A stretch of 64,000 bases of DNA. It comes from Aquilutibacter rugosus (GTDB lineage Bacteria > Pseudomonadota > Gammaproteobacteria > Xanthomonadales > Xanthomonadaceae). The DNA is taken from contig NZ_JAZHBO010000002.1 of the NCBI RefSeq assembly GCF_036541335.1, positions 682,001 to 746,000 of the forward strand, in the 5' to 3' direction. The notes under the pieces were generated by a model, which ran no database searches, was not told the DNA's origin, and saw only the letters and a program-made list of their open reading frames with translations. The position numbers were made by a program, and so were the translations under genes. Shown piece by piece: positions 1 to 8,017 of this stretch. Each line of letters starts with the position of its first letter. Positions within the stretch are counted from its first letter, which is position 1.

Positions 1-1
1 G

Positions 2-499
2 CGTAGGGGACCTGCTTCGATCCGCCTGCAGGTTCCGGCGGGCACTGTGATTCATTTCCGCGATCGGCTGTTGGGTGCAATGCAACAGGATGTGCATGCT
101 GACATCGGCGATTACACGCTGCGCCGCGCCGATGGCCAGTGGACCTATCAGATGGCCGTGGTGGTCGACGATGCCCTGCAAGGTATGACGCAAGTAGTCC
201 GCGGTGCCGATTTACTGGATTCGACAGCTCGTCAGATCTACTTGCAGTCGCTACTGAACTACCCGACGCCGGAATACGCGCACTTGCCTCTGCAGTTGGA
301 TCGCAATGGCCGCAAGCTCTCCAAACGCGACGAGGACCCGCGCGCCGTCAATCTGCACGACGCACCGGTGAGCATGTTGCAACGCGCGTGGCTGGCCTTA
401 GGGCAAACTCCTGTTACGGCTATTCGCAACGCCGACACGGTGGCTGAATTTCTTGAGATCGCCCGTAATCACTTCGATGAGTACCTGATCCCGCGTTAA
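2..499 (+). CDS. gluQ: Glutamyl-Q tRNA(Asp) synthetase, C-terminal part (5' end outside window)
   Basis: The reading frame is open from the left edge of the window to the stop at 497-499, so this is the C-terminal ~165 residues of a longer protein (family about 290-300 aa). The protein charges glutamate onto the queuosine base of tRNA-Asp without using the tRNA acceptor end. Visible hallmarks are VVVDDALQG, VVRGADLLDSTARQIYLQ, the NYPTPEYAHLPLQLD stretch and the KLSKR version of the class I KMSKS loop. The first in-frame start inside the window (GTG at 47) is internal, because homologous sequence continues upstream of it. The next gene, phaB, begins 116 bases later and is functionally unrelated. 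Confidence 0.9.
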   Translation, partial: RRGPASIRLQVPAGTVIHFRDRLLGAMQQDVHADIGDYTLRRADGQWTYQMAVVVDDALQGMTQVVRGADLLDSTARQIYLQSLLNYPTPEYAHLPLQLDRNGRKLSKRDEDPRAVNLHDAPVSMLQRAWLALGQTPVTAIRNADTVAEFLEIARNHFDEYLIPR

Positions 500-615
500 C
501 TCAGAATTGTGTTTTTGCGCTGCACCAACGAAAGTTTCGCTCCGCGCTTTCAAATTGAATACTCAGCTGTCAGGATGGAACGGTCCATTTTTCAGTGTGA
601 TAAGGATTCTTGAAC

Positions 616-1356
616 ATGACGACACGAGTTGCACTAGTCACAGGCGGCACCGGTGGTATCGGCACGGCAATCATTAAGCGTCTGGCTCAGCAAGGATGCA
701 AAGTTGCCACCAATTATCGTGATGAGACCAAGGCCAAAGCCTGGCAGGAGCAACTCAAGTCCGAGGGCATCGAGGTCTACCTCGCCAAGGGCGATGTCAG
801 TGATCCGGCCCAGTGCGAGACGATGATCAGGGATATCGAATCCAATGTCGGCCCCATTGAAATTCTCGTCAACAATGCCGGTATCACCCGCGATTCGACC
901 TTCCACAAAATGAAGACCGAACAGTGGAAGGATGTGATCAACACGAACCTCAACTCGTGCTTCAACGTAACGCGCCCCGTGATCGAGGGCATGCGTGAAC
1001 GCAAGTGGGGCCGCATCATTCAGATCGCTTCGATCAACGGCCAGAAGGGTCAGTATGGTCAGGCCAACTACGCCGCTGCCAAAGCCGGCATGCATGGTTT
1101 TACGATTTCACTGGCGCAGGAAAATGCCAAGTTCGGCATTACCGTCAACACAGTATCCCCCGGCTACATCGGCACTGACATGGTGATGGCCGTGCCCGAG
1201 GATGTCCGTAACAAAATCATCCAGCAAATCCCGACCGGCCGTCTGGGCATGCCCGATGAAATTGCCTATGCCGTCAGCTTCTTTATCCCCGACCAGGCAG
1301 CCTGGATCACCGGCACCAACCTGTCTGCCAATGGCGGCCAGTACATGGGCTGGTAA
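616..1356 (+). CDS. phaB: Acetoacetyl-CoA reductase (NADPH-dependent, SDR family)
   Basis: 246 residues if started at ATG 616, which has AAGG about nine bases upstream; an in-frame TTG at 610 is less likely. It is a classical short-chain dehydrogenase: Rossmann motif GGTGGIG at residues 10-16, NNAG at 86-89, and the catalytic set Ser139, Tyr152, Lys156. The family reduces acetoacetyl-CoA to (R)-3-hydroxybutyryl-CoA, the monomer for polyhydroxybutyrate. The stretch GQYGQANYAAAKAG and the ending ANGGQYMGW are typical of PhaB. The PHA regulator gene phaR lies immediately downstream behind a terminator, which supports a PHA role. No phaA or phaC is in the window, so a FabG-like role cannot be fully excluded. 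Confidence 0.9.
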   Translation: MTTRVALVTGGTGGIGTAIIKRLAQQGCKVATNYRDETKAKAWQEQLKSEGIEVYLAKGDVSDPAQCETMIRDIESNVGPIEILVNNAGITRDSTFHKMKTEQWKDVINTNLNSCFNVTRPVIEGMRERKWGRIIQIASINGQKGQYGQANYAAAKAGMHGFTISLAQENAKFGITVNTVSPGYIGTDMVMAVPEDVRNKIIQQIPTGRLGMPDEIAYAVSFFIPDQAAWITGTNLSANGGQYMGW

Positions 1357-1380
1357 TCCGCTTGTTTTAGCGTATAGACT

Positions 1381-1412
1381 GAAAGGGCGTCCCTAGCGGT
1401 TCGCCCTTTTCG
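1381..1412 (+). terminator. Intrinsic terminator after phaB
   Basis: An 8-bp inverted repeat AAAGGGCG / CGCCCTTT (1382-1389 and 1402-1409) with a 12-base loop sits 25 bases after the phaB stop and runs into a TTTTCGCG tract. It separates phaB from phaR, implying separate transcription. Confidence 0.65.
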
Positions 1413-1433
1413 CGTCTATACAGAGTGATTGCC

Positions 1434-1955
1434 ATGTCGGACACCAACCGTGTCATCAAAAAGTACCCGAATCGCCGTCTGTATGACACGGCCATCTCCA
1501 GCTACATCACGCTGGATGATGTCCGCAGACTCATTATCGAAGGCGAGTCCGTGCAAGTGCTCGATGTCCGCTCCGGCGAGGATCTGACGCGCCAGGTGCT
1601 GCTGCAGATTATCAGCGAGCACGAACAGCAGGGACAGCCGGTTCTGTCCGAGCGCATGCTGAGCCAGATCATTCGTTTTTACGGTGACTCCATGCAGGGC
1701 TTTATGGGCAATTATCTGGAGCGTTCCATGCAGCTGTTTATGGATCAGCAACAGCAGCTGCGTTCGCAGTTCAGCGGCCTGATCGAACAGACCCCATGGA
1801 ATCTCATGAATCAGCTGACTGAGCGCAATATGGCCCTCTGGAAAGACTTCCAGCGCAATATTGTCGGCAGTATGCGGACACCGACCGAATCGGCCTCCAC
1901 CGATGACGCGCCCAAGTCCAAGTCCTCTGCAGGTAGCAGCAAGAAATCGAACTAG
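1434..1955 (+). CDS. phaR: Polyhydroxyalkanoate synthesis repressor PhaR
   Basis: 173 residues from ATG 1434; a GTG nine bases upstream is in frame but adds only MIA. The N-terminus (VIKKYPNRRLYDT, then YITLDDVRRLI) is the PHB accumulation regulatory domain that binds DNA and PHA polymer. It is followed by the second conserved segment DLTRQVLLQIISEHEQ at about residues 45-60. The middle part is Gln/Met-rich and helical, and the C-terminus is a polar Ser/Lys tail. Family members repress phasin and PHA genes until polymer accumulates. It is convergent with the following metalloprotease gene, with a shared terminator between them. Confidence 0.92.
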   Translation: MSDTNRVIKKYPNRRLYDTAISSYITLDDVRRLIIEGESVQVLDVRSGEDLTRQVLLQIISEHEQQGQPVLSERMLSQIIRFYGDSMQGFMGNYLERSMQLFMDQQQQLRSQFSGLIEQTPWNLMNQLTERNMALWKDFQRNIVGSMRTPTESASTDDAPKSKSSAGSSKKSN

Positions 1956-1980
1956 CTTTTAGCCGCCTGTTGTGAGTCAT

Positions 1981-2014
1981 AAAAAATCCCCGCCGAATGG
2001 CGGGGATTTGTTTT
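1981..2014. terminator. Bidirectional terminator between phaR and the M48 protease gene
   Basis: The perfect 8-bp stem TCCCCGCC / GGCGGGGA (1987-1994, 1999-2006) with a GAAT loop is flanked by A6 on the left and a TTTGTTTT run on the right, so it can terminate both convergent transcripts. Confidence 0.85.
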
Positions 2015-2041
2015 GTGCAATCTTACGGCGCTAGTGCAGGC

Positions 2042-2986
2042 TTAAAACGTAGAGCCTGTCGCCGCCGCACCGCCACCGCAGTACTTCGAATAGAACGCCT
2101 TGGCCGCCGGCATCAGCTGGCTCAGACGTTGCATGCGATTGGCGGGATCGGGGTGCGTCGAAGCAAATTCCGGCGGACGTTCACCGCCACCGATTTGCCC
2201 CATGCGTTCCCACAGCGGAATGGCTTCTTCGGGGTTGTAGCAGGCAGCAGCAGCCAGCATCAGACCCACCTGATCGGCCTGCGACTCCTGATTGCGACCG
2301 TAGGGCAGGATCAGACCGTATTGCGCACCGGCGCCCAGGGCACCCATGATGGCGCGCTGCGAACCGGGATCCATGCCGGACATCGCCACGCCGGTTGCCA
2401 TTTGGCCCATTTGGATCAGCTTGTCCTGCGCCATGCGCTGCGAGCTATGGCGCAACAGGGCGTGCGCAATTTCATGACCCATCACAACGGCCATGGCGTT
2501 TTCATTTTGCGTCACCGGCAACAGACCCGTGTACACCGCCATCTTGCCGCCCGGCAAGCAGAACGCGTTTTCCTGATCCGACTGGATCACGGCCACATTC
2601 CACTCAAAATTCTTGTAGCTATCCGGCACCGGCTGCTTGTTCTGCGTCGCCAGTTCGGTTGCGACCGCCGGCACCTTGTTGATTAGCCGCTGCGCAATAG
2701 TCCGAATCTGTTGCGAGACCTGCGTGTTCTCAGGCAACAGTGCGCCTTGCTGCTGCGCCTCGCCAACAACTTGCTGGAAGGCCTGCCCTCCCAACACTTT
2801 ATCTTCCTCAGGCGTCGTGCCGTAGTGCGCTTTCTCACCGGTGTAAGGATCGACTTGCGCCGAACCGAACCAACTGAAGGCTGCGTAGGCCGCAAACAGC
2901 AGCGGAATAATCCAGCGCAGACTGAAACCACCACCACCGGAGCGGCGGCCAAACGGCGAACCCGAAGAATTGCCAATAGTATTCAT
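2042..2986 (-). CDS. Membrane-anchored M48-like zinc metalloprotease
   Basis: 314 residues. After a Gly/Ser-rich N-terminus there is one probable membrane segment (about residues 24-41) and then a protease domain. It shows the zinc motif HEIAH at 171-175 and the third-ligand-type glutamate in RNQESQAD (Glu234). The STHPDPANRMQRL motif near the C-terminus is typical of Ste24/LoiP-like M48 peptidases. Such proteins usually act in envelope quality control, but no substrate can be read from the sequence. The start ATG 2986 has GGAG eleven bases upstream. The C-terminal tail CGGGAAATGSTF is low complexity. The gene is convergent with phaR and follows the FGE-like lipoprotein gene on the same strand by about 85 bases. 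Confidence 0.85.
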   Translation of the reverse strand: MNTIGNSSGSPFGRRSGGGGFSLRWIIPLLFAAYAAFSWFGSAQVDPYTGEKAHYGTTPEEDKVLGGQAFQQVVGEAQQQGALLPENTQVSQQIRTIAQRLINKVPAVATELATQNKQPVPDSYKNFEWNVAVIQSDQENAFCLPGGKMAVYTGLLPVTQNENAMAVVMGHEIAHALLRHSSQRMAQDKLIQMGQMATGVAMSGMDPGSQRAIMGALGAGAQYGLILPYGRNQESQADQVGLMLAAAACYNPEEAIPLWERMGQIGGGERPPEFASTHPDPANRMQRLSQLMPAAKAFYSKYCGGGAAATGSTF

Positions 2987-3070
2987 GAAATAAGAGACTC
3001 CGATTTTCCGGTGCTCCGCACCGCCCCCTCACTATACCCAATGCTTAGTGAAGCAAAATGAAGGCGATCT

Positions 3071-4927
3071 TCACAAATCGCGAACCACCCGAAAGCCGAT
3101 CTTAGCGTTGGTAGTATCGGCGTCAATGCCGACCCGGAAGGCGCTGCGAGTCTGCGCGGGAGAACTGGCCCAGGACCCGCCTTTCGTCACATACGACCGA
3201 CAGCCCGAGTTGACCCAGGCCTTGCCGTCCTTGGGCGCGCGCCGAAAACTGGCGTGGATACAATCCGCCGTCCATTCACTCAAATTGCCGCCCATATCAC
3301 GCAGGCCGAAGGCATTGGCCGCAAACTGCTCCACCGGCGCGGGTCCCCAATAGCCATCGCCGTAGCCTTCGAAACCGTTGGCCCAGCGACGGCCACTGAC
3401 TGACACATCGCGCAGGCCCGTCAGGTTTTCTATCGGTGACTTTGGCGAGCCACTGCCCCACGGGAACACATCGGCGCTGCCTGCTCGCAATGCGTACTCA
3501 AATTCCGCCTCGGACGGCAGTCGGTATTCGTGTCCGGTTTTTTCAGTAAGCCACTGCACATAGGCCAGGGCATCGCGCACGCTGACGTGCATCACCGGCG
3601 CATTCATGGCTGCCTTGGCACCGTGAAAATCCGAATACCAGTCCACAAAACTCTGGCGTGCGTAGTTGCCGGACGACTCGCTGTAAATGGTGCTGAAACC
3701 TCGCCGCGAAGCTCGCGTCCTGTGTTGTGTTGCCGCGATGAATCGACCGAACTCGGCCACCGTCACCTCGTGCTCGGCCATCGCAAAGCCACGGGCGAAT
3801 CGCACTTCGTGCGCCGGTTTCTCGTTCTTGTTCGCTTGCGGATCGGCATCCGTCGAACCCATGATGAAGGCACCATGCGGCACCACCACCATGCGCGGTC
3901 CGCGTCCGCCGCTCGGCATCTCATCGGTAAAGGTCTGACCGGGGCGATAAGGACCGTAATGCTGAAACAGCTCGATGCGCGTGCTGAGCTCCGCCACCAG
4001 CGGCTCGCCCGGCTGCGAGACGCGAATCATCTCGACCAGTTGGGCGCGTGCCAGCTTTAGGTCGCCGCGATCCGCCAATCCGGCAATGCCCTGCGCTTTC
4101 AACAGCTGCAGATAACGGGTGCGATGAGTCTGCAGTTCCTTAGTCGCTGCAGCGACATTGCCATCGGCATCGGAACGTACTTGCGAGCCCTGACGCAGCG
4201 CCCGTGCGGACAGGTGATAAAGCCGTCGGTTGGCCTCGAATCGAGCGCGATCAATGAAGGCCTGTTCGACTTGCGCCAAGCCCTGCTGAGCCACGACGTT
4301 GGTCGGATCGGTACGCAGCACTTGCCGATACAAACCCTGCGCGCCCTGATCGGGGGCATCGCCCAAGTCTTTACGCTGCAGCGCGGCCAGTGCCTGACCG
4401 TTGAGTAATGCCGCCACCTGGCGCCGCTCAAATTCATCGAGGAAGGCAAACGTCCGCTCCTCGCCCGGTGCGGCAGACCGTATAACCGCTGCTATGGTCC
4501 GCGCCTGGTCTAACGCCGTCGGATTGCTGTCGAGTTGCGGCAATAGTGCCTGCCCGTCCACGAGAAGCGCGTCGATTGCTCTCTTGCGCAAACTCTTGGC
4601 GCGCTGCAGTTGCCCAGGCGTATTGGTGGCATTGGACTCCACGGCGAGCACAATCGGCAATACCGACTCAGAATCCAGGAACCATTGGTGATTCTTGGCC
4701 GCAAGATCGGCCTGATCGAGCGCGGTGTCAACCTGCTCGGGACCCACAGTTACTGTGGGCGGAATCCAGCGCTCCAGTGCCGGCCCCTCAGTCACGCGAA
4801 CCCGACCCGCAGTATCGGCTTTGGCCGCCACCGCCTTGGGCGTTGCATCGCGGTCGCATCCTGCCGGCGACAAGGCCGCCAGCAGCGACAGACACAGAGC
4901 CGGCAGTGGAGTCAGACGATTGCGCAT
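3071..4927 (-). CDS. Lipoprotein with C-terminal formylglycine-generating-enzyme (SUMF1) domain
   Basis: 618 residues. The N-terminus looks like a lipoprotein signal ending in SPAGC, with Cys24 as the likely lipidated residue. Residues about 50-330 are helical and Ala/Gln/Leu-rich, with TPR-like character (NVVAQQGLAQVEQAF). The C-terminal ~280 residues form an FGE-sulfatase fold: VPHGAFIMGS, EVTVAEFGRFI, PVMHVSVRDALAYVQWL, YRLPSEAEFEYA, DMGGNLSEWTAD, KGGSWAS and FRVGIDADT. Genuine FGEs oxidise a sulfatase cysteine, but many proteins with this fold are non-catalytic binding or sensing modules. No sulfatase gene is nearby, so the substrate is unknown. The gene ends 85 bases before the M48 protease gene on the same strand, which suggests shared expression. 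Confidence 0.82.
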   Translation of the reverse strand: MRNRLTPLPALCLSLLAALSPAGCDRDATPKAVAAKADTAGRVRVTEGPALERWIPPTVTVGPEQVDTALDQADLAAKNHQWFLDSESVLPIVLAVESNATNTPGQLQRAKSLRKRAIDALLVDGQALLPQLDSNPTALDQARTIAAVIRSAAPGEERTFAFLDEFERRQVAALLNGQALAALQRKDLGDAPDQGAQGLYRQVLRTDPTNVVAQQGLAQVEQAFIDRARFEANRRLYHLSARALRQGSQVRSDADGNVAAATKELQTHRTRYLQLLKAQGIAGLADRGDLKLARAQLVEMIRVSQPGEPLVAELSTRIELFQHYGPYRPGQTFTDEMPSGGRGPRMVVVPHGAFIMGSTDADPQANKNEKPAHEVRFARGFAMAEHEVTVAEFGRFIAATQHRTRASRRGFSTIYSESSGNYARQSFVDWYSDFHGAKAAMNAPVMHVSVRDALAYVQWLTEKTGHEYRLPSEAEFEYALRAGSADVFPWGSGSPKSPIENLTGLRDVSVSGRRWANGFEGYGDGYWGPAPVEQFAANAFGLRDMGGNLSEWTADCIHASFRRAPKDGKAWVNSGCRSYVTKGGSWASSPAQTRSAFRVGIDADTTNAKIGFRVVRDL

Positions 4928-4965
4928 GCCCGTTTACTTTAGCCTATTGCACTGTCCGCCCCAAC

Positions 4966-4993
4966 AAAAAAGCCCCCGCCGAAGCAGGGGCCT
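4966..4993 (-). terminator. Intrinsic terminator after tRNA-Thr
   Basis: Read on the minus strand, a GCCCCTGC-TTCG-GCGGGGGC hairpin is followed by TTTTTTG. It lies just downstream of the tRNA-Thr 3' end, has a UUCG-type tetraloop, and separates the tRNA from the lipoprotein gene. Confidence 0.85.
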
Positions 4994-5001
4994 TAATTTT
5001 G

Positions 5002-5077
5002 TGGTGCCGGAAATAGGAATCGAACCTACGACCCCATCATTACGAATGACGTGCTCTACCAACTGAGCTATTCCGGC
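5002..5077 (-). tRNA. tRNA-Thr (anticodon CGT)
   Basis: The minus strand reads GCCGGAATAGCTCAGTTGG and ends TTCCGGCACCA, giving a full 7-bp acceptor stem with the CCA encoded. The D-arm (AGCTCAGTTGGTAGAGC) and T-arm (GTAGGTTCGATTCCTAT) are intact. The anticodon stem CGTCA/TGATG encloses the loop TTCGTAA, so the anticodon is CGT, reading ACG threonine codons. The length is 76 nt including CCA. It has its own promoter and terminator. Confidence 0.96.
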
Positions 5078-5086
5078 GTGCCGAAT

Positions 5087-5115
5087 AGTATAACTGCAAG
5101 CCCAAACCGGGGCAA
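5087..5115 (-). promoter_or_regulatory. Sigma-70 promoter of tRNA-Thr
   Basis: On the minus strand there is TTGCCC (-35), a 17-base spacer and TATACT (-10), the latter ending about ten bases before the tRNA 5' end. Confidence 0.75.
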
Positions 5116-5213
5116 GATGAGGCCGTTTTTCATGAATTGCGGCAGCGGTCTCGTCGCTGTCTCATTGCAGGAGATTGAGCGATCGCATAGTGGTGAAAAC
5201 GGAGGATTTCACC

Positions 5214-5456
5214 ATGCTCGCCATTGCCCTAATTTCCAGCGCCCTACAGTCTTACCTAGTCGTCGGGGCCCTCACCTGCCTGATCCTGCCGCGGGTGCGT
5301 CACGGCCTGTTCCGCGCCCTTAACCCTACCCGCTGGCACCGTCACCCCAAGGCCGCCTATTTGGCGTTTGTGGTGGCAGTGGCGGCCAGTGCCACGGTGG
5401 CCTGGCCCTGGCTACTCAGGAATCGCTACCTGCAACCGGCGTCGCTGCGCCTGTAA
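5214..5456 (+). CDS. Small two-helix membrane protein of unknown function
   Basis: 80 residues from ATG 5214, which has a strong GGAGG Shine-Dalgarno seven bases upstream. Two hydrophobic stretches (about residues 2-23, LAIALISSALQSYLVVGALT, and about 45-63, AYLAFVVAVAASATVAWPW) predict two membrane helices joined by a basic loop (RHGLFRALNPTRWHRHPK). The gene is convergent with rnd and overlaps its 3' end by 41 bases. I do not recognise a family. The good ribosome-binding site and membrane pattern favour a real gene, but the small size and the overlap keep this uncertain. Confidence 0.5.
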   Translation: MLAIALISSALQSYLVVGALTCLILPRVRHGLFRALNPTRWHRHPKAAYLAFVVAVAASATVAWPWLLRNRYLQPASLRL

Positions 5457-6534
5457 AGACCGGTTCCAGCACCGATCGCCGCCAACCCGCCAGCAAGCCA
5501 AGCCATTCGCCGGTATCCATCCAGGATTCGATCCAGCGGCGAGATGCCAGAAAACTGTCGCTAAAGCCGTGCGCGTCACTGACTTGCTTGACCGCCACCT
5601 GCAAATCCTTGAGTCGCTGCTTGTCGCGCTGCTCGTACAGACGGGCATCGGGCAAGTCGGCCTCGTCCGGTAAGGGCTTGCTCACCACGGATTGCAGAAT
5701 GCCGGCAATTTTCAGCGGTGCCTTCGGCATCTTTTCCAGCACACGGCGCAGGTCGGCCTCGGATTGCGGCTGTGCGCGCGCCAACTCCAGAGCGGCATCA
5801 TTGGCCAGCACCCAGGTCCGCGGCAGGTTGTTCTGACGCGCGCGCTGCTCGCGCCAGGTTAGCAACCGATGCAGCACTTGCTGTTGCGGGATGTTGAGCA
5901 GGCCCGAGCCGCGCAGGGACAGATGCGGCCAGGTTTCCAGGCGATCGGCGCGCGCCTGTTCCAGGGCGTAGGCCATGTCCTCCGCAAACCAGTCCGTGTA
6001 GCCCTTGGCGGCCAACTGCGGCGCCAGCACGGCATAGGCATCGAGCAGGTAGGACACATCCGCCGCGGCGTATATCTTCTGCGAGTCGGTCAAGGGGCGA
6101 CGCAGCCAGTCGGAGCGTTGCTCCCCTTTCTCCAGCGCCACACCCAATGTTGTTTCGATCAGTTTGAGGTAGCTCATGCCACCGCCCATGCCGAGCATGG
6201 CGGCCGCCTGTTGCGTATCGAACGTATGACGCGGAATGGCGCCAATGTTCTCGCGCAGTGCTACCCAGTCCTCGGACGGGCTATGCACTACGGCCAGCAA
6301 ATCGTCGCGTTCAAACAGAGATCGCAGAGTCTCGTGCACGCCCGATTGCAGCGGATCCACCAGCAGGACCAACGGCGGCTCACCCTCGACTGCAGCCGGG
6401 ATACCGATTTGCACCAGGGCCAATTGCGGCCAGAACGTGCGCTCGCGCATGAACTCGGTATCGAGCGTGTAGTGATCGGTAATGCCTGCCAGTGCTTCGC
6501 GTAGCGGGGCTTCGCCTTCGATCCATTGCATCAT
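5416..6534 (-). CDS. rnd: Ribonuclease D
   Basis: 372 residues, the usual RNase D length. The DEDD exonuclease domain is N-terminal: HYTLDTEFMRERTFWPQLAL gives Asp25 and Glu27. Further motifs are VVHSPSEDW and YAAADVSYLLD with the later acidic and tyrosine residues. An HRDC domain follows (about 215-290, including LLTWREQRARQNNLPRTWVLAND). RNase D trims tRNA precursor 3' ends. ATG 6534 is followed directly by a second ATG, and either could be used. The gene starts three bases after ispH stops, so it is probably the distal gene of the ispH transcript. Its 3' end overlaps the small membrane ORF on the other strand. Confidence 0.93.
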   Translation of the reverse strand: MMQWIEGEAPLREALAGITDHYTLDTEFMRERTFWPQLALVQIGIPAAVEGEPPLVLLVDPLQSGVHETLRSLFERDDLLAVVHSPSEDWVALRENIGAIPRHTFDTQQAAAMLGMGGGMSYLKLIETTLGVALEKGEQRSDWLRRPLTDSQKIYAAADVSYLLDAYAVLAPQLAAKGYTDWFAEDMAYALEQARADRLETWPHLSLRGSGLLNIPQQQVLHRLLTWREQRARQNNLPRTWVLANDAALELARAQPQSEADLRRVLEKMPKAPLKIAGILQSVVSKPLPDEADLPDARLYEQRDKQRLKDLQVAVKQVSDAHGFSDSFLASRRWIESWMDTGEWLGLLAGWRRSVLEPVFTGAATPVAGSDS

Positions 6535-6537
6535 GGG

Positions 6538-7491
6538 TCAGGACACCAGATTGATGCGCAGCTCTTTGGGCAAGGCAAACACCATGTCCTCGGGCTCGCC
6601 GTGCAGTTCGCGGACGTTGGCGCCGCCATTAATGTCCTGCACACGATCGATCACGCCGCGGACCAGAATGTCGGGAGCGCTGGCGCCGGCCGTAAGGCCG
6701 ATCTTGGACTTACCGACCAGCCATTGCGGATCAATATCGTCAGCGCCGTCAATCAGGTAGGAAACGACGCCCTCGCGCTCTGCCAGCTCACGCAGACGAT
6801 TGGAGTTGGAGCTGTTGACGGAGCCGACCACCAACACGATATCGGCAACAGACGCTAACTCGCGCACAGCGTCCTGCCGGTTCTGAGTGGCGTAGCAGAT
6901 GTCGTCGTTGCGCGGCCCCTGAATTGCGGGGTATTTCTGCCGCAGGGCCTCGATCACGGCACGCGTGTCATCTACCGACAAGGTGGTCTGCGAGGTGTAG
7001 GCCAACTTCTCGGGCTGCGAGACGACGAGCGCTTCCACGTCTTCGACGTCCTCGACCAGATACATGCTGCCGGTCGCGCCAAGACGCTCCCACTGACCCA
7101 TTGTGCCTTCGACTTCGGGATGGCCTTCGTGGCCGATGAGAATGACATCGTCACCTGCACGGCAATGACGTGACACCTCGAGGTGGACCTTGGTCACCAG
7201 GGGGCAAGTCGCATCAAATACGCTCAGCCCGCGCTCCTGCGCCTCGACACGTACGGCTTTCGAGACACCGTGGGCCGAAAATATCACGGTGGCGCCATCG
7301 GGAACTTCGTTGAGCTCCTCGACAAAAATAGCACCGCGCTCGCGAAGGTCATTGACGACGAAGCGGTTGTGCACCACTTCGTGACGGACGTAGATCGGCG
7401 CGCCCAACAGCTCAATGGCGCGGTTGACGATCTCGATGGCGCGATCCACGCCGGCGCAGAAGCCGCGCGGATTGGCCAGAATGATTTCCAT
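6538..7491 (-). CDS. ispH: 4-hydroxy-3-methylbut-2-enyl diphosphate reductase
   Basis: 317 residues from ATG 7491 ([15 protein letters not shown]). An upstream in-frame TTG would add five residues but starts near the lspA stop and is unlikely. It is the last enzyme of the MEP isoprenoid pathway, an iron-sulfur protein making IPP and DMAPP from HMBPP. The three cluster cysteines are visible: Cys12 in GFCAGV, the one in [12 protein letters not shown] and the one in [22 protein letters not shown] and [10 protein letters not shown] are further family signatures. The gene begins eleven bases after lspA and stops three bases before rnd, so it lies within the ribF-ileS-lspA-ispH-rnd series. Confidence 0.96.
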   Translation of the reverse strand: MEIILANPRGFCAGVDRAIEIVNRAIELLGAPIYVRHEVVHNRFVVNDLRERGAIFVEELNEVPDGATVIFSAHGVSKAVRVEAQERGLSVFDATCPLVTKVHLEVSRHCRAGDDVILIGHEGHPEVEGTMGQWERLGATGSMYLVEDVEDVEALVVSQPEKLAYTSQTTLSVDDTRAVIEALRQKYPAIQGPRNDDICYATQNRQDAVRELASVADIVLVVGSVNSSNSNRLRELAEREGVVSYLIDGADDIDPQWLVGKSKIGLTAGASAPDILVRGVIDRVQDINGGANVRELHGEPEDMVFALPKELRINLVS

Positions 7492-7502
7492 GACAGATGA
7501 CC

Positions 7503-8015
7503 TCAACGTTGATTTTTGTTCCGGTCAGCAAACAGACTGCCGACAGCAATCAGTATCGCGCCCATCACAATGGACGTATCGGCAATATTGAAAGCGGGCC
7601 AGTAGAAACCGCGATAGTGCCACTGGATAAAGTCGACCACATGACCGAAGCGCAAACGGTCGATGACATTACCGATCGCACCGCCAATGACCAGCGCGAA
7701 CGGCATGGCAACGTTCCACTCGCGGCGCGGAGTACGAGCCAGCCAATATGTCAGCAGCCCGCTGATGGCAACGGCGAGCAGACTGAAGAACCACAGCTGC
7801 CATCCGCCCGCGTTGCTCAGAAAACTGAAGGCCGCGCCTTTGTTGTAGGTGCGAAACCAGTTCCAGAATCCCTCGATGACCACGACCGGCCGATATTCGG
7901 GCAGCGTTGTCAGAACCCAAAGCTTGGTCCACTGATCGAGAAGAATGATCGCGGCGGAGAGCACCAGCCAGATGAGTGCATTAGGACGCATGGTTGCAGG
8001 TTTTCCATTTGACAT
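7503..8015 (-). CDS. lspA: Lipoprotein signal peptidase (signal peptidase II)
   Basis: 170 residues from ATG 8015. The ATG lies two bases after the ileS TGA, the best-coupled choice; an internal ATG at 7991 would also leave the fold intact. The inner-membrane aspartyl protease has four hydrophobic segments. The two catalytic regions are seen: [15 protein letters not shown], and [13 protein letters not shown] with the second aspartate. It cleaves prolipoproteins after lipidation. Substrates predicted in this window include PstS2 and the FGE-like lipoprotein. The gene order ileS-lspA-ispH is widely conserved in gammaproteobacteria. Confidence 0.95.
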   Translation of the reverse strand: MSNGKPATMRPNALIWLVLSAAIILLDQWTKLWVLTTLPEYRPVVVIEGFWNWFRTYNKGAAFSFLSNAGGWQLWFFSLLAVAISGLLTYWLARTPRREWNVAMPFALVIGGAIGNVIDRLRFGHVVDFIQWHYRGFYWPAFNIADTSIVMGAILIAVGSLFADRNKNQR

Positions 8016-8017
8016 AC

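Noticed and set aside
1997..2686. 229-codon plus-strand frame opposite the M48 protease gene
   Set aside because: Starts inside the shared terminator and encodes a His/Arg-rich sequence without family features; the HEIAH-containing minus-strand frame is the real gene.
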